Shown here piece by piece: positions 10,005 to 20,600 of a DNA stretch of 64,000 bases. The notes under the pieces are model-generated. The model saw only the letters and a list, made by a program, of their open reading frames with translations. It made no database searches and was not told where the DNA came from. How positions within the stretch are numbered: the first letter of the stretch is position 1; every line of letters begins with the position of its first letter. The translations under genes were made by a program, and so were the position numbers. Source of the stretch: Endotrypanum monterogeii (taxonomy: Eukaryota; Euglenozoa; Kinetoplastea; Trypanosomatida; Trypanosomatidae); the NCBI GenBank assembly GCA_000333855.2, contig CM007333.1:307306-371305 (forward strand). Direction: 5' to 3'.

Positions 10005-11210
10005 GGCCCAGTTTTTTTTTTTTTTCGAGGAACACACACACACACACACACACACACAGCGATGGATGAGGTATGATACTTCAGCGGTTCAGCTGTGAAC
10101 GTTTCTCTCTCGCTCTCTTCCCCTATCGGGATGTTCTCGTAGAGAAGAGTAGAAAGTATAGAGGAGGTGCTGGAGAAGAGTGTTAGTGTGAGTGGGAGCG
10201 GCAAGTGAGAAGCGCGTGAGAGCGTTCGCACGGTACGAGCATTCGTGTGGGTTGCATGTGAATGTGTAGGCAAGTATAGACCCCTCAGTACGCAGCCCTT
10301 CCTTCTGCCCCCCCCCCTCTACCCCCTTCCAACGGACCACACACACATATATATATATGTGTGTATATGTGTATGCATCTATACATGTACATAGAAATGC
10401 TACCTTCCCTTTCTTGTGTTCTCACGAGCAGTTTTTCCCCTTTTTTTTCTCCACGTTTAGACAAGATGATGATGGACAGCTAATGCTATTAATAATAATT
10501 AAGGAGGAGTGATGCACTCCCCAGACCCCGTCCTTCACCCCCTCGCCCCTCACATTCACGCCTACCCAAGCAGAGGGGGCGAGGGGAAGAGTGTGTGTGT
10601 GTCACCGTATCGATCGCCCCCTCCGCAAATATTTCAGTTACTGAAAAGAGGGGTGTGTGCATGTGTGCGGTTGGGGGGGGGGGAGTACGTATTTGTGGTG
10701 GCCCTCAAGCAGACACGTGCGTATTTCCTGACTTCAAAGTGTTCGCTTGACTGTTATCTGCAAATGAAGTGGAGGGGTTAGCCACCAGGAGGGAGGGGAG
10801 GGGCGCCCCCTGAGAGTCATGGAGGGGGTTGCGCGCAGTCATGATCGAGTAGGGGTAAAGACTCGGTCGGTCTCGTGAGGCTGAGCTCAGCACCCAGCTC
10901 ATATCCCTTTGGGTTAATCACAGCCACTGAGGCCGGTGGTCCCCCCCCATCTCTGTTTTCTTTTCATGGACTAGAGCTTCTTGGGAGGTACTACAGGGAC
11001 CATCCCAGTGGCGTTCTCGTGGGAGCATCGAGGGTGGTGGTGGGGCGAGGTGCACTAGATGACTGTGTACGAGTGTTGGGGTATATCACTCAGGAGCTTA
11101 CTCGGGCGCCTTTTGACGCACCGCTAGGGTTGATGTAGGGTATCCATCTTACGACTATCGTCTTGCTGTCCCTCCGTGCAACCAGCACCGCTCACGCAGA
11201 CTGGGAGGCG
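10005..11210. other. intergenic spacer (3' flank of the GT69 gene)
   Basis: The first part holds T14 and (CA)n at 10014-10058 and (TA)/(GT) repeats near 10345-10375. The part from about 10760 to 11200 is more complex, non-repetitive sequence without a credible gene on either strand; it could hold a degenerate retroposon-type 3'UTR element, but I cannot show that from this window. Confidence 0.5.
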
Positions 11211-14200
11211 TCACGTCACTCTCTCGCTGCGGCGAGTTATTGTGTAGCCAGCTGTTCCGGTGGTGCCTATGGGGGCGGCGAGAAACGACGACGCGGGTTG
11301 ATGATCGGGTTCAAAAACCAAGACGATGCTTGTATGCGACCTCGATTGATTTGCTTCAGTCCTCTGTTCCTCATGCGGGTTGGGCCCGGGCTTTGGTGCT
11401 GACAGAGCCCCACGCCAGAGGCTAAAATAGCACAGCTGGTGAAGGAGCCACAACAGGGTGTGCGCCATCGGGGACAGGAAACGCCTCGCTGCTTCAATGA
11501 TCCGGCGTACCATTTTCTTCAGGTAGCCATGAGAGCATAGTCTACGTAGCAGCTGGGAGGCGGTCGCTGCGAAGGGTGCGTCTAGGTGCACGATGTGACC
11601 ATACGCACAGCTGAGAAAGGTGTGTACTCTTTCCGCTGACTTGAAAGACACATCACCCGCATTCCATCTGCCCAAACTCATCCACAGCAGTCGAACAAGC
11701 TTGAAGGGCCAGAGCTTTTGATAGAGAGCAGGCCCCCAGGGCTCCTCCGCTTTGTTGGGTCGCGTCACATCCCCCCCCCTTTCCCACTGCGCAATGAGAA
11801 CCATATCCCTCTCTACTTGGCAGCACAGCCACCAAAGCATCACAGCAACAAGCAGGAGCTGGAATACGCGGAACAATGGAAATAGACTGCCCATAGTTGA
11901 CTCAATGCTACTCTCCGTGTTACCGTCGCAGCTCATTTGTGTCAGCGTGGGAATATCGATGCGGCCAAGGTTCCTCACCTGACCGTCCCCGTCTTGCAGA
12001 GAAATATTCTGAACAGTGTACGCGGATGTCTTCCTCTGTATCGAAGCGGCTGCGACGGAGGTGGGAAGAAGCCAGTCGTCTGTCGCTGAAGACGCTTTTG
12101 GGGCCATGCGCCGATGGATGTAATTGAAACTATTTGTATCTACGTTGGCGAAGAACGCGCTGGGTCGGAACAGCCGAATCCGCTGCAACAGGGCCCAGCT
12201 CCAGTAGACGTATGGGTTTTCATAGTACCATGCGTTGCGCATGATGCGCTGGAAGTTGTCGTGGGTGTATGCCACGCGCACGAGAGGGTTAAGTAAAATA
12301 ACCGGGGCTCGTTCATCCTGGAGGAGGGCGGCATGCATGATATCTTGACAAATCAACAGACATTCCGAGGAGAGACAAACGTCATCGCGCACCCGGGAAA
12401 GTCCAGCCACGGTGGCGCCGTAGGAGGGGGTGAAGGAGTGACGGAAGCGTAGAGAAGGATAGCGGGCGCGATAGTAGACGCTGTCCTCCATCGTATGCAG
12501 CACATGCGAGCCACCCGTATCTGCAGTGCGAGTCCCTGCTGCCTCGACAACCGCATCGCTGGGCGCCCCCCGCTCGCCCACGGGCGGCGCAGGAAACGTT
12601 CCATTTATGAGCTCTAGTCGTAGCTGTCCCCAATCTGCGTCGGAGGCGAATGGTTTGCGTTTTTCGTCTTCAAGGACGGCCTTCAAGACACCCTCAAAGC
12701 TGTTGCTGTGGTTGCACGTTTCCGGCTTGTAGAATGACACGTCTGCGAGCTCAGCGATTTCGCCCCGCGTCTGGCTCCACGAAGTACATACCCAGTGGAG
12801 ACGGCGAGCCAACACACGCACGTAGTGGTATGCGATTTCCGTTTTGTTCAGCAAGTCCTGCACGTTGCCGATGCGGTCGTACAGAGCACCCGAAGCATCC
12901 TGCAAAACGTCGGTCGAGTGACCAGAGCTTGCGTGTGTAGCCGTGGTGCTCGTGAGGGCCGGAAAGGCCCGACGGTGCGATGGAGTCGGTGAGAGAAAGA
13001 GGCGACCGCGGACGGCAGCGACGCCATTCCAGCAGCACTTCACTGGGATCGCGTAGGCTTTGGGTGAGGCACTGCCGCTGCGCTGGTCTTTGAGAATGCG
13101 GTAAAATGCGTCTTGGGTGGCGTGATCCCGGGAGTAGGGCATCTGCCCTTCGAAGGGATCACCGAGACGATCGCGCGCCACCCAAGTATCGTAGAAACTG
13201 AAGTAGAAGTCCATACCACATGCCATATCGAAGGTGGTGCCGCGCTTCGTCTTCGACGTCGCATGATGCGGAGAGGCCGTCGTTGTCGTTGCGCTGCTTT
13301 CGGCACCACCAGAAGTCTCGAAGTCCGTCTTTCTTTGCGATGCAATCCACCCATCTGGGCGCGTCGAAGCAGCGATGCGTGGTTCAGCACGACTCTCCAG
13401 CAGTTTTGTGATGTCCTGCGGTCGGAAGAAGATGTCGTTGAAAAACAAAACCACAAGACCCTCTGCATCGCCCTCAGCCACCCCTGCCTGCTCTTCGCGT
13501 GGCGAGCGACTGAATAGACGTATGCCCTTCTTGTACAGCGGCTGGAGCGCTTTGTTGCGAATGCACGCCATCCACTCGATGCGCTCGTGGAAAGGCTGAC
13601 GTTCGACGTAGCCCAGGCAGGCACCTTCTGTTGTGGCGTAGACACGACGCACTCCTGCAGCGTGCAGTCGTGGAATCAGCAGCGTAGAGATGAGTTCGGC
13701 CGTCCTATCAGGCGATATGCTGGCGAATATAGAAACTACAACAGAGGTTTCGAGATCAAAGAAAGGTTTGATCTCTTCCTCTAAGAATACGACCAGCGCC
13801 TCGGTGAAGTCAGGCAGCACATCTTCGTTCTTCCAGAAGTTTACAGCAATGTAGAAGCGATCCCAGCCATGTGTCGGCTGGTGCGCGGCTACGCGATGCG
13901 ACACAGAGGAGCTGATCTTGCCTTTTGGGATAGTGACTGTGATGGTGGACGCAGTGTTGGCGTTGCTCACTAGGGTTTCCCCAGCGGCAGATTTGCGTTC
14001 TTCATGCTTTTCGTTTTGTGTCGAGTTTGAGTGCGGCACCGCCGCTGGCGGCGGTATCCAGGGATAGGGCACCAGCTGGACGTCATTACTGCTAAAAGAG
14101 AAGGTGGTGTTGGATGAGCCTGTATAGTGCAGAGTATAGCTTCTTGGGTAGTGCACCACAACCGTGTTTTTCGCAGCCCCATGTCCCTTTCCGACGTCGT

Positions 14201-14732
14201 TGCGATCGGCATTATTGTTATTAGCATTGGTCAAGGGACTCCAGGGTGACGTCGAAGACCGCCGTGTCTTCCACGACTTGCGCTTGCGGGCGCGCACTGC
14301 CTCGGCGCGAGCCAAAACCCTTTCGTTATGCGTCAGCGCCTCTAATAACTTGGATGCCTGTGCAGCGTTGCTGCCTGGCCGCCGCAGGAGCTGCATTTGC
14401 TCCAAGAAGTCACTGGATACCAAGGTGCGGGCATCACGAACGTCACTGGGACGTGGTGGCTGCGTGCGGTTTATGTATTGGCCGACAAAGGCGTCGGAAA
14501 CGTGCGGAAATTCGTGGCGGTCAAGAGGAAGCGGCGCGGTTCGCCAGTGCGTACGAGGCATAAACAGGAGTGTCCACAGACCGTGTTCTTCGTAGCTCAG
14601 CTCTCGCACCTCACCCTGGCGCGAATTTTCCATGTCATCGAAGAGGCCTGCGTGAAAGATGCCGATGACCAGCAGCGCGCCAAAGAGGAGGACGAGAAGG
14701 GGTGTGTGGCGCAGCGGTCCTCCATACCGCAT
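11211..14732 (-). CDS. CMT1/CAP59-type glycosyltransferase (GT69), membrane-anchored
   Basis: 1173 residues from the ATG at 14732. An N-terminal signal anchor (about residues 8-30) is followed by a low-complexity lumenal stem. The conserved region at about 285-580 matches the fungal CMT1/CAP59 alpha-mannosyltransferase family (CAZy GT69). It has an F-Y-I-A-V-N-F-W-K-N-E-D block near 291, a V-S-I-F-A-S-I-S-P-D-R-T block, an R-N-K-A-L-Q-P-L block, F-F-N-D-I-F-F near 430, the M-D-F-Y-F-S-F-Y-D-T-W-V-A-R-D block near 510 and K-C-C-W-N-G-V near 565. The C-terminal half adds a second hydrophobic stretch at about 950-972 and a tail not found in the short fungal enzymes. The expected site of action is the secretory pathway, building a glycan; donor and acceptor are not visible. 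The upstream in-frame ATG at 14828 lies before the likely splice acceptor (AG at 14798-14799), so 14732 was chosen. Confidence 0.8.
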   Translation of the reverse strand: MRYGGPLRHTPLLVLLFGALLVIGIFHAGLFDDMENSRQGEVRELSYEEHGLWTLLFMPRTHWRTAPLPLDRHEFPHVSDAFVGQYINRTQPPRPSDVRDARTLVSSDFLEQMQLLRRPGSNAAQASKLLEALTHNERVLARAEAVRARKRKSWKTRRSSTSPWSPLTNANNNNADRNDVGKGHGAAKNTVVVHYPRSYTLHYTGSSNTTFSFSSNDVQLVPYPWIPPPAAVPHSNSTQNEKHEERKSAAGETLVSNANTASTITVTIPKGKISSSVSHRVAAHQPTHGWDRFYIAVNFWKNEDVLPDFTEALVVFLEEEIKPFFDLETSVVVSIFASISPDRTAELISTLLIPRLHAAGVRRVYATTEGACLGYVERQPFHERIEWMACIRNKALQPLYKKGIRLFSRSPREEQAGVAEGDAEGLVVLFFNDIFFRPQDITKLLESRAEPRIAASTRPDGWIASQRKTDFETSGGAESSATTTTASPHHATSKTKRGTTFDMACGMDFYFSFYDTWVARDRLGDPFEGQMPYSRDHATQDAFYRILKDQRSGSASPKAYAIPVKCCWNGVAAVRGRLFLSPTPSHRRAFPALTSTTATHASSGHSTDVLQDASGALYDRIGNVQDLLNKTEIAYHYVRVLARRLHWVCTSWSQTRGEIAELADVSFYKPETCNHSNSFEGVLKAVLEDEKRKPFASDADWGQLRLELINGTFPAPPVGERGAPSDAVVEAAGTRTADTGGSHVLHTMEDSVYYRARYPSLRFRHSFTPSYGATVAGLSRVRDDVCLSSECLLICQDIMHAALLQDERAPVILLNPLVRVAYTHDNFQRIMRNAWYYENPYVYWSWALLQRIRLFRPSAFFANVDTNSFNYIHRRMAPKASSATDDWLLPTSVAAASIQRKTSAYTVQNISLQDGDGQVRNLGRIDIPTLTQMSCDGNTESSIESTMGSLFPLFRVFQLLLVAVMLWWLCCQVERDMVLIAQWERGGDVTRPNKAEEPWGPALYQKLWPFKLVRLLWMSLGRWNAGDVSFKSAERVHTFLSCAYGHIVHLDAPFAATASQLLRRLCSHGYLKKMVRRIIEAARRFLSPMAHTLLWLLHQLCYFSLWRGALSAPKPGPNPHEEQRTEANQSRSHTSIVLVFEPDHQPASSFLAAPIGTTGTAGYTITRRSERVT

Positions 14733-15419
14733 TGTCGCGGTGAGAAAACGAATGCCCCAGAGGATCCGCGCACAGAGAGGATGACGACGGCCATCATCTA
14801 AAGAAAAAAAATGACGGATGCAAAACATAGAGAGAGGGGGGGAGATGAGTGGAAATGAAAGCGATGTAAGCACATGTACATATATCTGTGTGTATATATA
14901 TGTATGCATGCATGCATCTACACTCACCCTCCCCTTTCTACCCCCGACACTACACACGCACAAAAAAAAAAAAAACGTGTGTCTCAGCAGACTGCAGCCG
15001 ATTCACGGAAAAAATGACCCCATAGAATTGACTGAAAAACACTAAAAGAAATAAAGTGGCAACGATGTGTCCACCATTTAAAGAAATATAATAATTATAT
15101 ATATGTATATATCTTTATATACATGCGTATGCGTATGCGTACGTGCGTGCGTATGTAGACCCTGATACTGTCAATGCACCAACACAGTTGCCTGAACGCG
15201 TAATGGTAAGCGTTCGTGTGTCTCAGAACGACTTTGCAATCCTTGTGATGTGCGCTCGAATAAAGGTTTGAGATGAGGTACACACACGCACATAAACACA
15301 CACACACACACACATACACACATATATATATATATATGTTGATGTATAGGAGGAGAGAGCAGAGCGATGGTTACGGAAGGGAGCAATAAAAGCAGCAAGG
15401 AAGTTAGTAAGGGGGCTGA

Positions 15420-15461
<42 letters not shown>

Positions 15462-15890
15462 GGGTTGCATGTGTGTGTGGGTGTAAATATGTTTCGTCCT
15501 GATATGTGCGAGATAAAAAACATAATCTTGAGCCTGCGGGTGCCCTTTTCTTTCCCCTTTCTCTGTAGAGGAGCCACAAGATGCATTGCATTCGGTGCGG
15601 CAGCAACCTGCTGTGCCGAGGGCTTCTTGCGGCGGCAAATTTTGCGTGCCGTTATGTCACATTTTCGAGAGACAGAGTGATGCTGAAGACGCTGCAGTGG
15701 CAGCGACTACATATATATATATATATATTCTGGAAACAAAATCTCAATGCTCAATGTGTGTATAACGCACTCCTGTCGCTGCTGTTGCCCTCTTCTCACC
15801 CCGCTTACTTTTTGTTTGAACTGTTCTGTAGCTTTGCGTCTTCCCATTTTCATGATTGTCTTGTTGTATGCGGTCGCATCGATGTCTCCA
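14733..15890. other. intergenic spacer rich in (TA)n and (CA)n
   Basis: The leader of the GT69 gene has a T-tract then AG at about 14798-14808 on the minus strand. Farther out are (TA)n arrays near 15095-15120, 15320-15340, 15418-15460 and 15710-15730, and (CA)n near 15294-15320. No gene was recognised. Confidence 0.55.
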
Positions 15891-17024
15891 TCAGCGAACG
15901 AGTAGATGTGTCTCCTGGGGGTGCGCGCCTTGAATCACTACCGAGGCGGAAAGGGATGCTTCGCTGTGGCCCTCTCCTTTACCAACAAGAGCTTCCGGCA
16001 CTAAGATATTTCCTTCGCCGACCCAGCCTATAACCCCAGTCCCCAGCACAACGTGTGGTACTAGCAGGATCACGGCACCGGTGTGCGGTGAGTGAGTGGC
16101 GATATCTGCGTAGATGGATCTCGAGCGAGACGTCGATGAGGGAATCCCTTGGAGGCCAGTGGGGTGCGACTGTGTGTGTGCTCCTATAGTTGGTGCCTTG
16201 GCATTCTCCGGGGAGATGGAGGTCGAGGTATCACACTCTGTCACGGCGACGTATATATCAGGGGTGCGCTGGAGGAAGGCCAGTTGATCTCCCGTGTACA
16301 GCCGTTGCACCTCTTCCAGCGCGTCGGTGCAGAGGTCCTGGAAGTCTGCTCGAACCCTCGAAACAAGTCGCTGCCGTACTTCCTCCTCCTGCGCCTCCCC
16401 AGGACTGGAATCATGCGGTAGGCTAGAGAGCTGTCGCAGTCGATAATGCTCCACCAGGGCGCTTCGCACTACTGCTGCACTTGATGCTGGTGAGGTAGCG
16501 GCGCACAGCGGCACAGTCAGCACTCGCGCCGCCGCTTCACCGTGTGTCCACACCCACAAATTGCCTCCGCGCGCGCCAACTACAACGATTACTTCCCCCA
16601 CACCTCTCTCTCTCTCCTCACTGACGCTGCTGTCGCCAGACGCACCAGCACAACCACCGCCGATCTCGAAGACTTCTCCCGGGATAACGCCGAAAATCCG
16701 CGCACAAAGCAACGGGTGTGTAGAGATGAAGCTCACCTCAGATGCCTGCGTGAAAAAAGGGAGGTCGCGCAGGATGTCGCCTGGCGCGAGGACGGGCATA
16801 GTCGACGAGCACTGTGGTGCCAGGAGAGTCTTCCTAGGTTCTGAATCTTTTTGCTCTGAGAGCGACAAGAGCTTACGAATATCATGTCCCTTCGCTATCG
16901 TTGCGCATACAGCACGGGCAATTCGCGAGAGTGGTCGTGAGACTTCATTGTGGAGAGTCTGCAGCGCAGTGCTATAGTGAGCACGCACACGCTCGCCCTT
17001 AGCTCTAGCGCGACTTGGCTTCAT
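15891..17024 (-). CDS. conserved hypothetical protein
   Basis: 377 residues from the ATG at 17024; the open frame upstream passes through (TA)n and a C-rich tract and is leader. The N-terminal 60 residues are basic and could form amphipathic helices (with a T-A-L-Q-T-L-H-N-E-V stretch). The middle has alternating hydrophobic strands such as V-G-E-V-I-V-V-V-G-A-R and A-A-A-R-V-L-T-V. A helical segment rich in Arg/Gln/Glu follows at about 215-265, and the C-terminus is hydrophobic and Gly/Val-rich (H-T-G-A-V-I-L-L-V-P-H-V-V-L-G-T-G). There are no transmembrane helices of convincing length and no catalytic motif I can name. The gene is supported by length, codon character and regular spacing to its neighbours; the function is unknown. 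Confidence 0.55.
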   Translation of the reverse strand: MKPSRARAKGERVRAHYSTALQTLHNEVSRPLSRIARAVCATIAKGHDIRKLLSLSEQKDSEPRKTLLAPQCSSTMPVLAPGDILRDLPFFTQASEVSFISTHPLLCARIFGVIPGEVFEIGGGCAGASGDSSVSEERERGVGEVIVVVGARGGNLWVWTHGEAAARVLTVPLCAATSPASSAAVVRSALVEHYRLRQLSSLPHDSSPGEAQEEEVRQRLVSRVRADFQDLCTDALEEVQRLYTGDQLAFLQRTPDIYVAVTECDTSTSISPENAKAPTIGAHTQSHPTGLQGIPSSTSRSRSIYADIATHSPHTGAVILLVPHVVLGTGVIGWVGEGNILVPEALVGKGEGHSEASLSASVVIQGAHPQETHLLVR

Positions 17025-17658
17025 CTGGTCTAAAGTGAGAGGGGGGGGGAAGTAGAGATGGCTAGACTTAGCAGGGTCACAAATATGGACGTGTATACTA
17101 GTGCGATAGTCGGTGGAGAATGACGGAAATATATATATATATATATATATATGCAGGTGTTTTTCTAGTTTAAATGCGTCCCACTCTTCCCACTTAACAT
17201 CCGTCGCTATGCAGCAGCCTTGTGTTGGATAAAGAAAGGACACAGTGATGGGAGGTGGGGGGGGGGAGGGAGGGCGGTACACCCTTGTGCTGTTGTACAC
17301 CGCACCAGGTTCTCTCCTAGCTGCCCAAACAACATCGGTCTAAATTCAGACGTCAAAGGGCAGTGCCGACGAGGCGTTTCCATACCCGCCAGCTCCTCCT
17401 AGAGCACGCCGCGCACGACCGTGTTCGCACGAGGGTAGGAGCGCTGGCTAACGGCGCTCTGCAGGGGAATTGCCCTCGAATGCCCCGAAAGGACCCAATT
17501 TATCTATACATCTCGATGTATGTATGTATGTATGTATGTATGGATAATCAGGTGTTTATCCTCTTTATTCATTTTTTTTTTGTCATTGTGTTTGCCTGAG
17601 ACACACAACTTAAATGGATAGCTCTGACTCGAGGATGACGAACTTCACACCAAGGGGC
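17025..17658. other. intergenic spacer
   Basis: Contains (TA)n near 17128-17152, a G-run near 17258-17267 and a (TATG)n tetranucleotide array at about 17516-17542. No gene was seen. Confidence 0.55.
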
Positions 17659-20600
17659 TCAGTGCGGGCTGGTGTCTTGTGCGTGACCGCGACTGGTGAC
17701 TAAACGACAGAACAACAAGCAAGCTGATGCGGTCGCACCCAGCATGAGTTGACCCAATACGATCGGATGAAGTAGCCACCGCAAAGCGTCTGGCATGTAG
17801 CTCGATGGAAGGATGCTCTCTGCAGAAAAGAGGTCCTGTGGTGGCGGTGGCGCGCTTGCGAGATCACACCACTTGTCGTCCGAGGTGGGTAAGGGTGGAA
17901 CGGGCGAGTCACCCACGGCGCTTGTGCACGCATGCGCCACGTCACAGTCTTCCAGGTGCACACGCCAGTCGCCGTGATACTTCACCATCAGCGCGTCCAT
18001 CATCCTGTCCAGAGCATGCTTTTGACCGGCTGCATCGTCGCCCCAAACATTTCTCTTGCCCGCTAGTCGCTCGGGTGAAGCCTGCGCTGTATCGCGTGCA
18101 GGGACGTCGCCCAACGAGGACCACAGCCTCCACACCACCTCACCCACCTCCGCCCGCTCTGGCGCCGTCCCTAACAGATCGTCAAACCTAGTGTCTGAGG
18201 GTCCACTGTCATCGCTATCGGGCCCTGCTTCGTCTTCCTTCACCCTGTGCTCATTAGGTGTGGAATTAAGCGGGCACCCATGCGCCTCACGTGCCCACGT
18301 GCGTGCTTCACAGTGTAGTTTTGAGGCTTCTTGCCAGCGGTACAAGTTTCCCGTGTGCGTCCACAACAGCATCTCCTTCAGCAATTCAACACACGTGGAG
18401 CTATGCGTCGACTCTGCTTGGAGGAGCTTCTGCCCTTCAGGGGAGTGTGCAAAGCAGCCCCAGGTAGCACACGCAGCCCCGGGTGATACGGCTGGGGGGT
18501 AAAGAAGACCTTCCAGCTCACCAAGAACGGCTTGCACGTGGTGGTCCGAGGTTGATAGACAGTCCGAGTCTGTGAAAATTGCGATCCGTCCTGGGCGCGG
18601 GTAATTGGTGGTGTTGCGCGTGGAGAGTGGTGGGGGCGTGAGAAAGCCGAATACGCCGTATGACAGACTCTCCTGGACCTGCGTTTCGTTAGCTGATGGT
18701 GCCTCTGCACCCTTCTCCATCGCCTCCAATCCCTTGATGCGGCGCATCTCCTTCCACCAGTCAATGTTAGGCATGCTTTCCCAGGTGTCCCTGGTCGTGA
18801 CCGTCAAATTCTCTACTTCCGCTACGACAAAGCGCTTTACAAGGCGACGCTGCTGCTGCGCCCACCTTGGCATGATATTGCACATGACCGCCTCCCCACC
18901 ACTTCCATGTGCTGAGGGCGTGGCCGACACCTTCGCGGTGTGCCTCTCTGTCTTCTGTTTCTGCTTCAGGGGTGTTTGCACAGGGTAGCGCCACAGCAAC
19001 ACACCCGCTGCATTGAGCTGTCCAAGCGAGCGAACAGCGACCGTCTCCGCCGTGGTGACGCTGCCGTGCGTGCGCTTTGCATTGTCGTCAGACTGACCCC
19101 TCCTCTCAGGGGCAGCAGCGTCCACCACCAGAACGCCGTCCATGACGATGTCATCGCTCAGCACAAACGGCAACGCCGCCGTCGCGCTGAAGGGATCGCT
19201 GTTGTGTTGACTGGTGACGCCATGGCAGTCGCTGCACCCAGTACGACTACCCGACGCGACGGATAACTCTGAAAGCCAGCGATTCCACGACGGAACGTGA
19301 CTGGTGCCGGCAAGACCGCTAACAGTGCCGTTGGGCCAGCGCCTCCGTGTTCGCAAGCTGCGAACCACATCGCCCTCGTCACTGAAACACGATTTCTCTT
19401 TTGTGCTTCCGCCTCGCGTCCAGCGCATCCTCGCCGACACATTGGCGCTGTACCAGTCTGTAACAAGAACAACGTTCAGACCGTCCGTTGGGTGGTCTGC
19501 GCCGTCGTTGAGCACCGCACGTGTGAGGAGCCGTCGCATTTCAGCCGTCAGTGGCCGCTCTGGGTCGATAACGATCAGCGTGCCGACACGAGCAGCCATC
19601 ACACCTGCTGATGACCCCTGCGCGGATCTCAGAAGGTTAGACGCTGACCTCACCTCGGCCGAGGGCGAAGCCGTTGCGTTACCGCCGGTTGACATCGGGG
19701 TGCCCATGGTGCTTGTGTGCAGTAGCGGAAACACTTCTACTGCCAGCCCGAGTGTGTGGCGCAGGTAGAGCCATAACAGAGAGAGATTTGTGTGTGGGTG
19801 ATCGCCACCACTCGCCTCTGCGTAAGCACGTGGGTAACCGTGGCGCATCCCACCACACCGGGGTGCCATCCCGGCCCCGCCTGTGGGCGAATCGTGTGGG
19901 TCGTCGCCGGGGATAAACAAGGTTGAGTTGGGTGTTGTGGGGTTGAACCAATCGAGACTCGTGTCAATGAGTACCCGCTGTGCGCGGGGCGGCGGCTGTA
20001 GGAGACGAACATGAAGCGGCACAGTCAGCGAAGGCTGCGAGGAAGGTGAGGGGAAATCCCCGGTAAAAATATGCAAAGCGCCTTCCACGTGTAGCGCACG
20101 AAACGCGTTAAAGAGTGGTACGCAACCGCCATTATCGTCACTGTCGTCAAAAGAGTTCCTGTCCGCATGAGTGTTGTTTCCGTGCATCATCGAGCGCTCG
20201 GTCGCCACACTCCGCACCGACACTGTCCGCGTCGCCGGTTCGTAGCAAAGATGTGTTTCTGCCGACGGGGGTGAGGAGAGAGCGACAGAGAGACTGAAGG
20301 ATGTCGTCGGCATTTTCTTTGGCTGCCGCTGCCCACTACTTCGGTGTGTTCCAGACCCACCGGTCATCACAGTCAGCTCGGTCGCCACACGCAAAAGCCC
20401 AGCTAACCACCGTTGCGGTGCACTCCGCCGTTTCACGAATCTGTACGTTTCTTTTTCTCGTTGTCCTTGTCCGATTCCCGTCGTCTCGTTCTTTTTAAAT
20501 TCCTCAATTTGAGAAAATGAGGTTGGAAATGCATTGTGCGCCGCTAAGTTGGCCAATGATATCGAGTGCACTGCGCCCCCGGTGCGGCGACCCGGCGCGT

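Noticed and set aside
10029..10060. Regular spaced repeats suggestive of a CRISPR array
   Set aside because: All such arrays in the window are mono-, di-, tri- or tetranucleotide microsatellites; none has unique spacers, and the genome is eukaryotic.
10760..11200. Possible degenerate SIDER retroposon in the 3' flank of the GT69 gene
   Set aside because: The sequence is complex and of suitable length, but I cannot match a hallmark from this window alone.
14733..14828. Upstream in-frame ATG at 14828 as start of the GT69 protein
   Set aside because: It lies before the likely splice acceptor and would place a charged segment ahead of the signal anchor.
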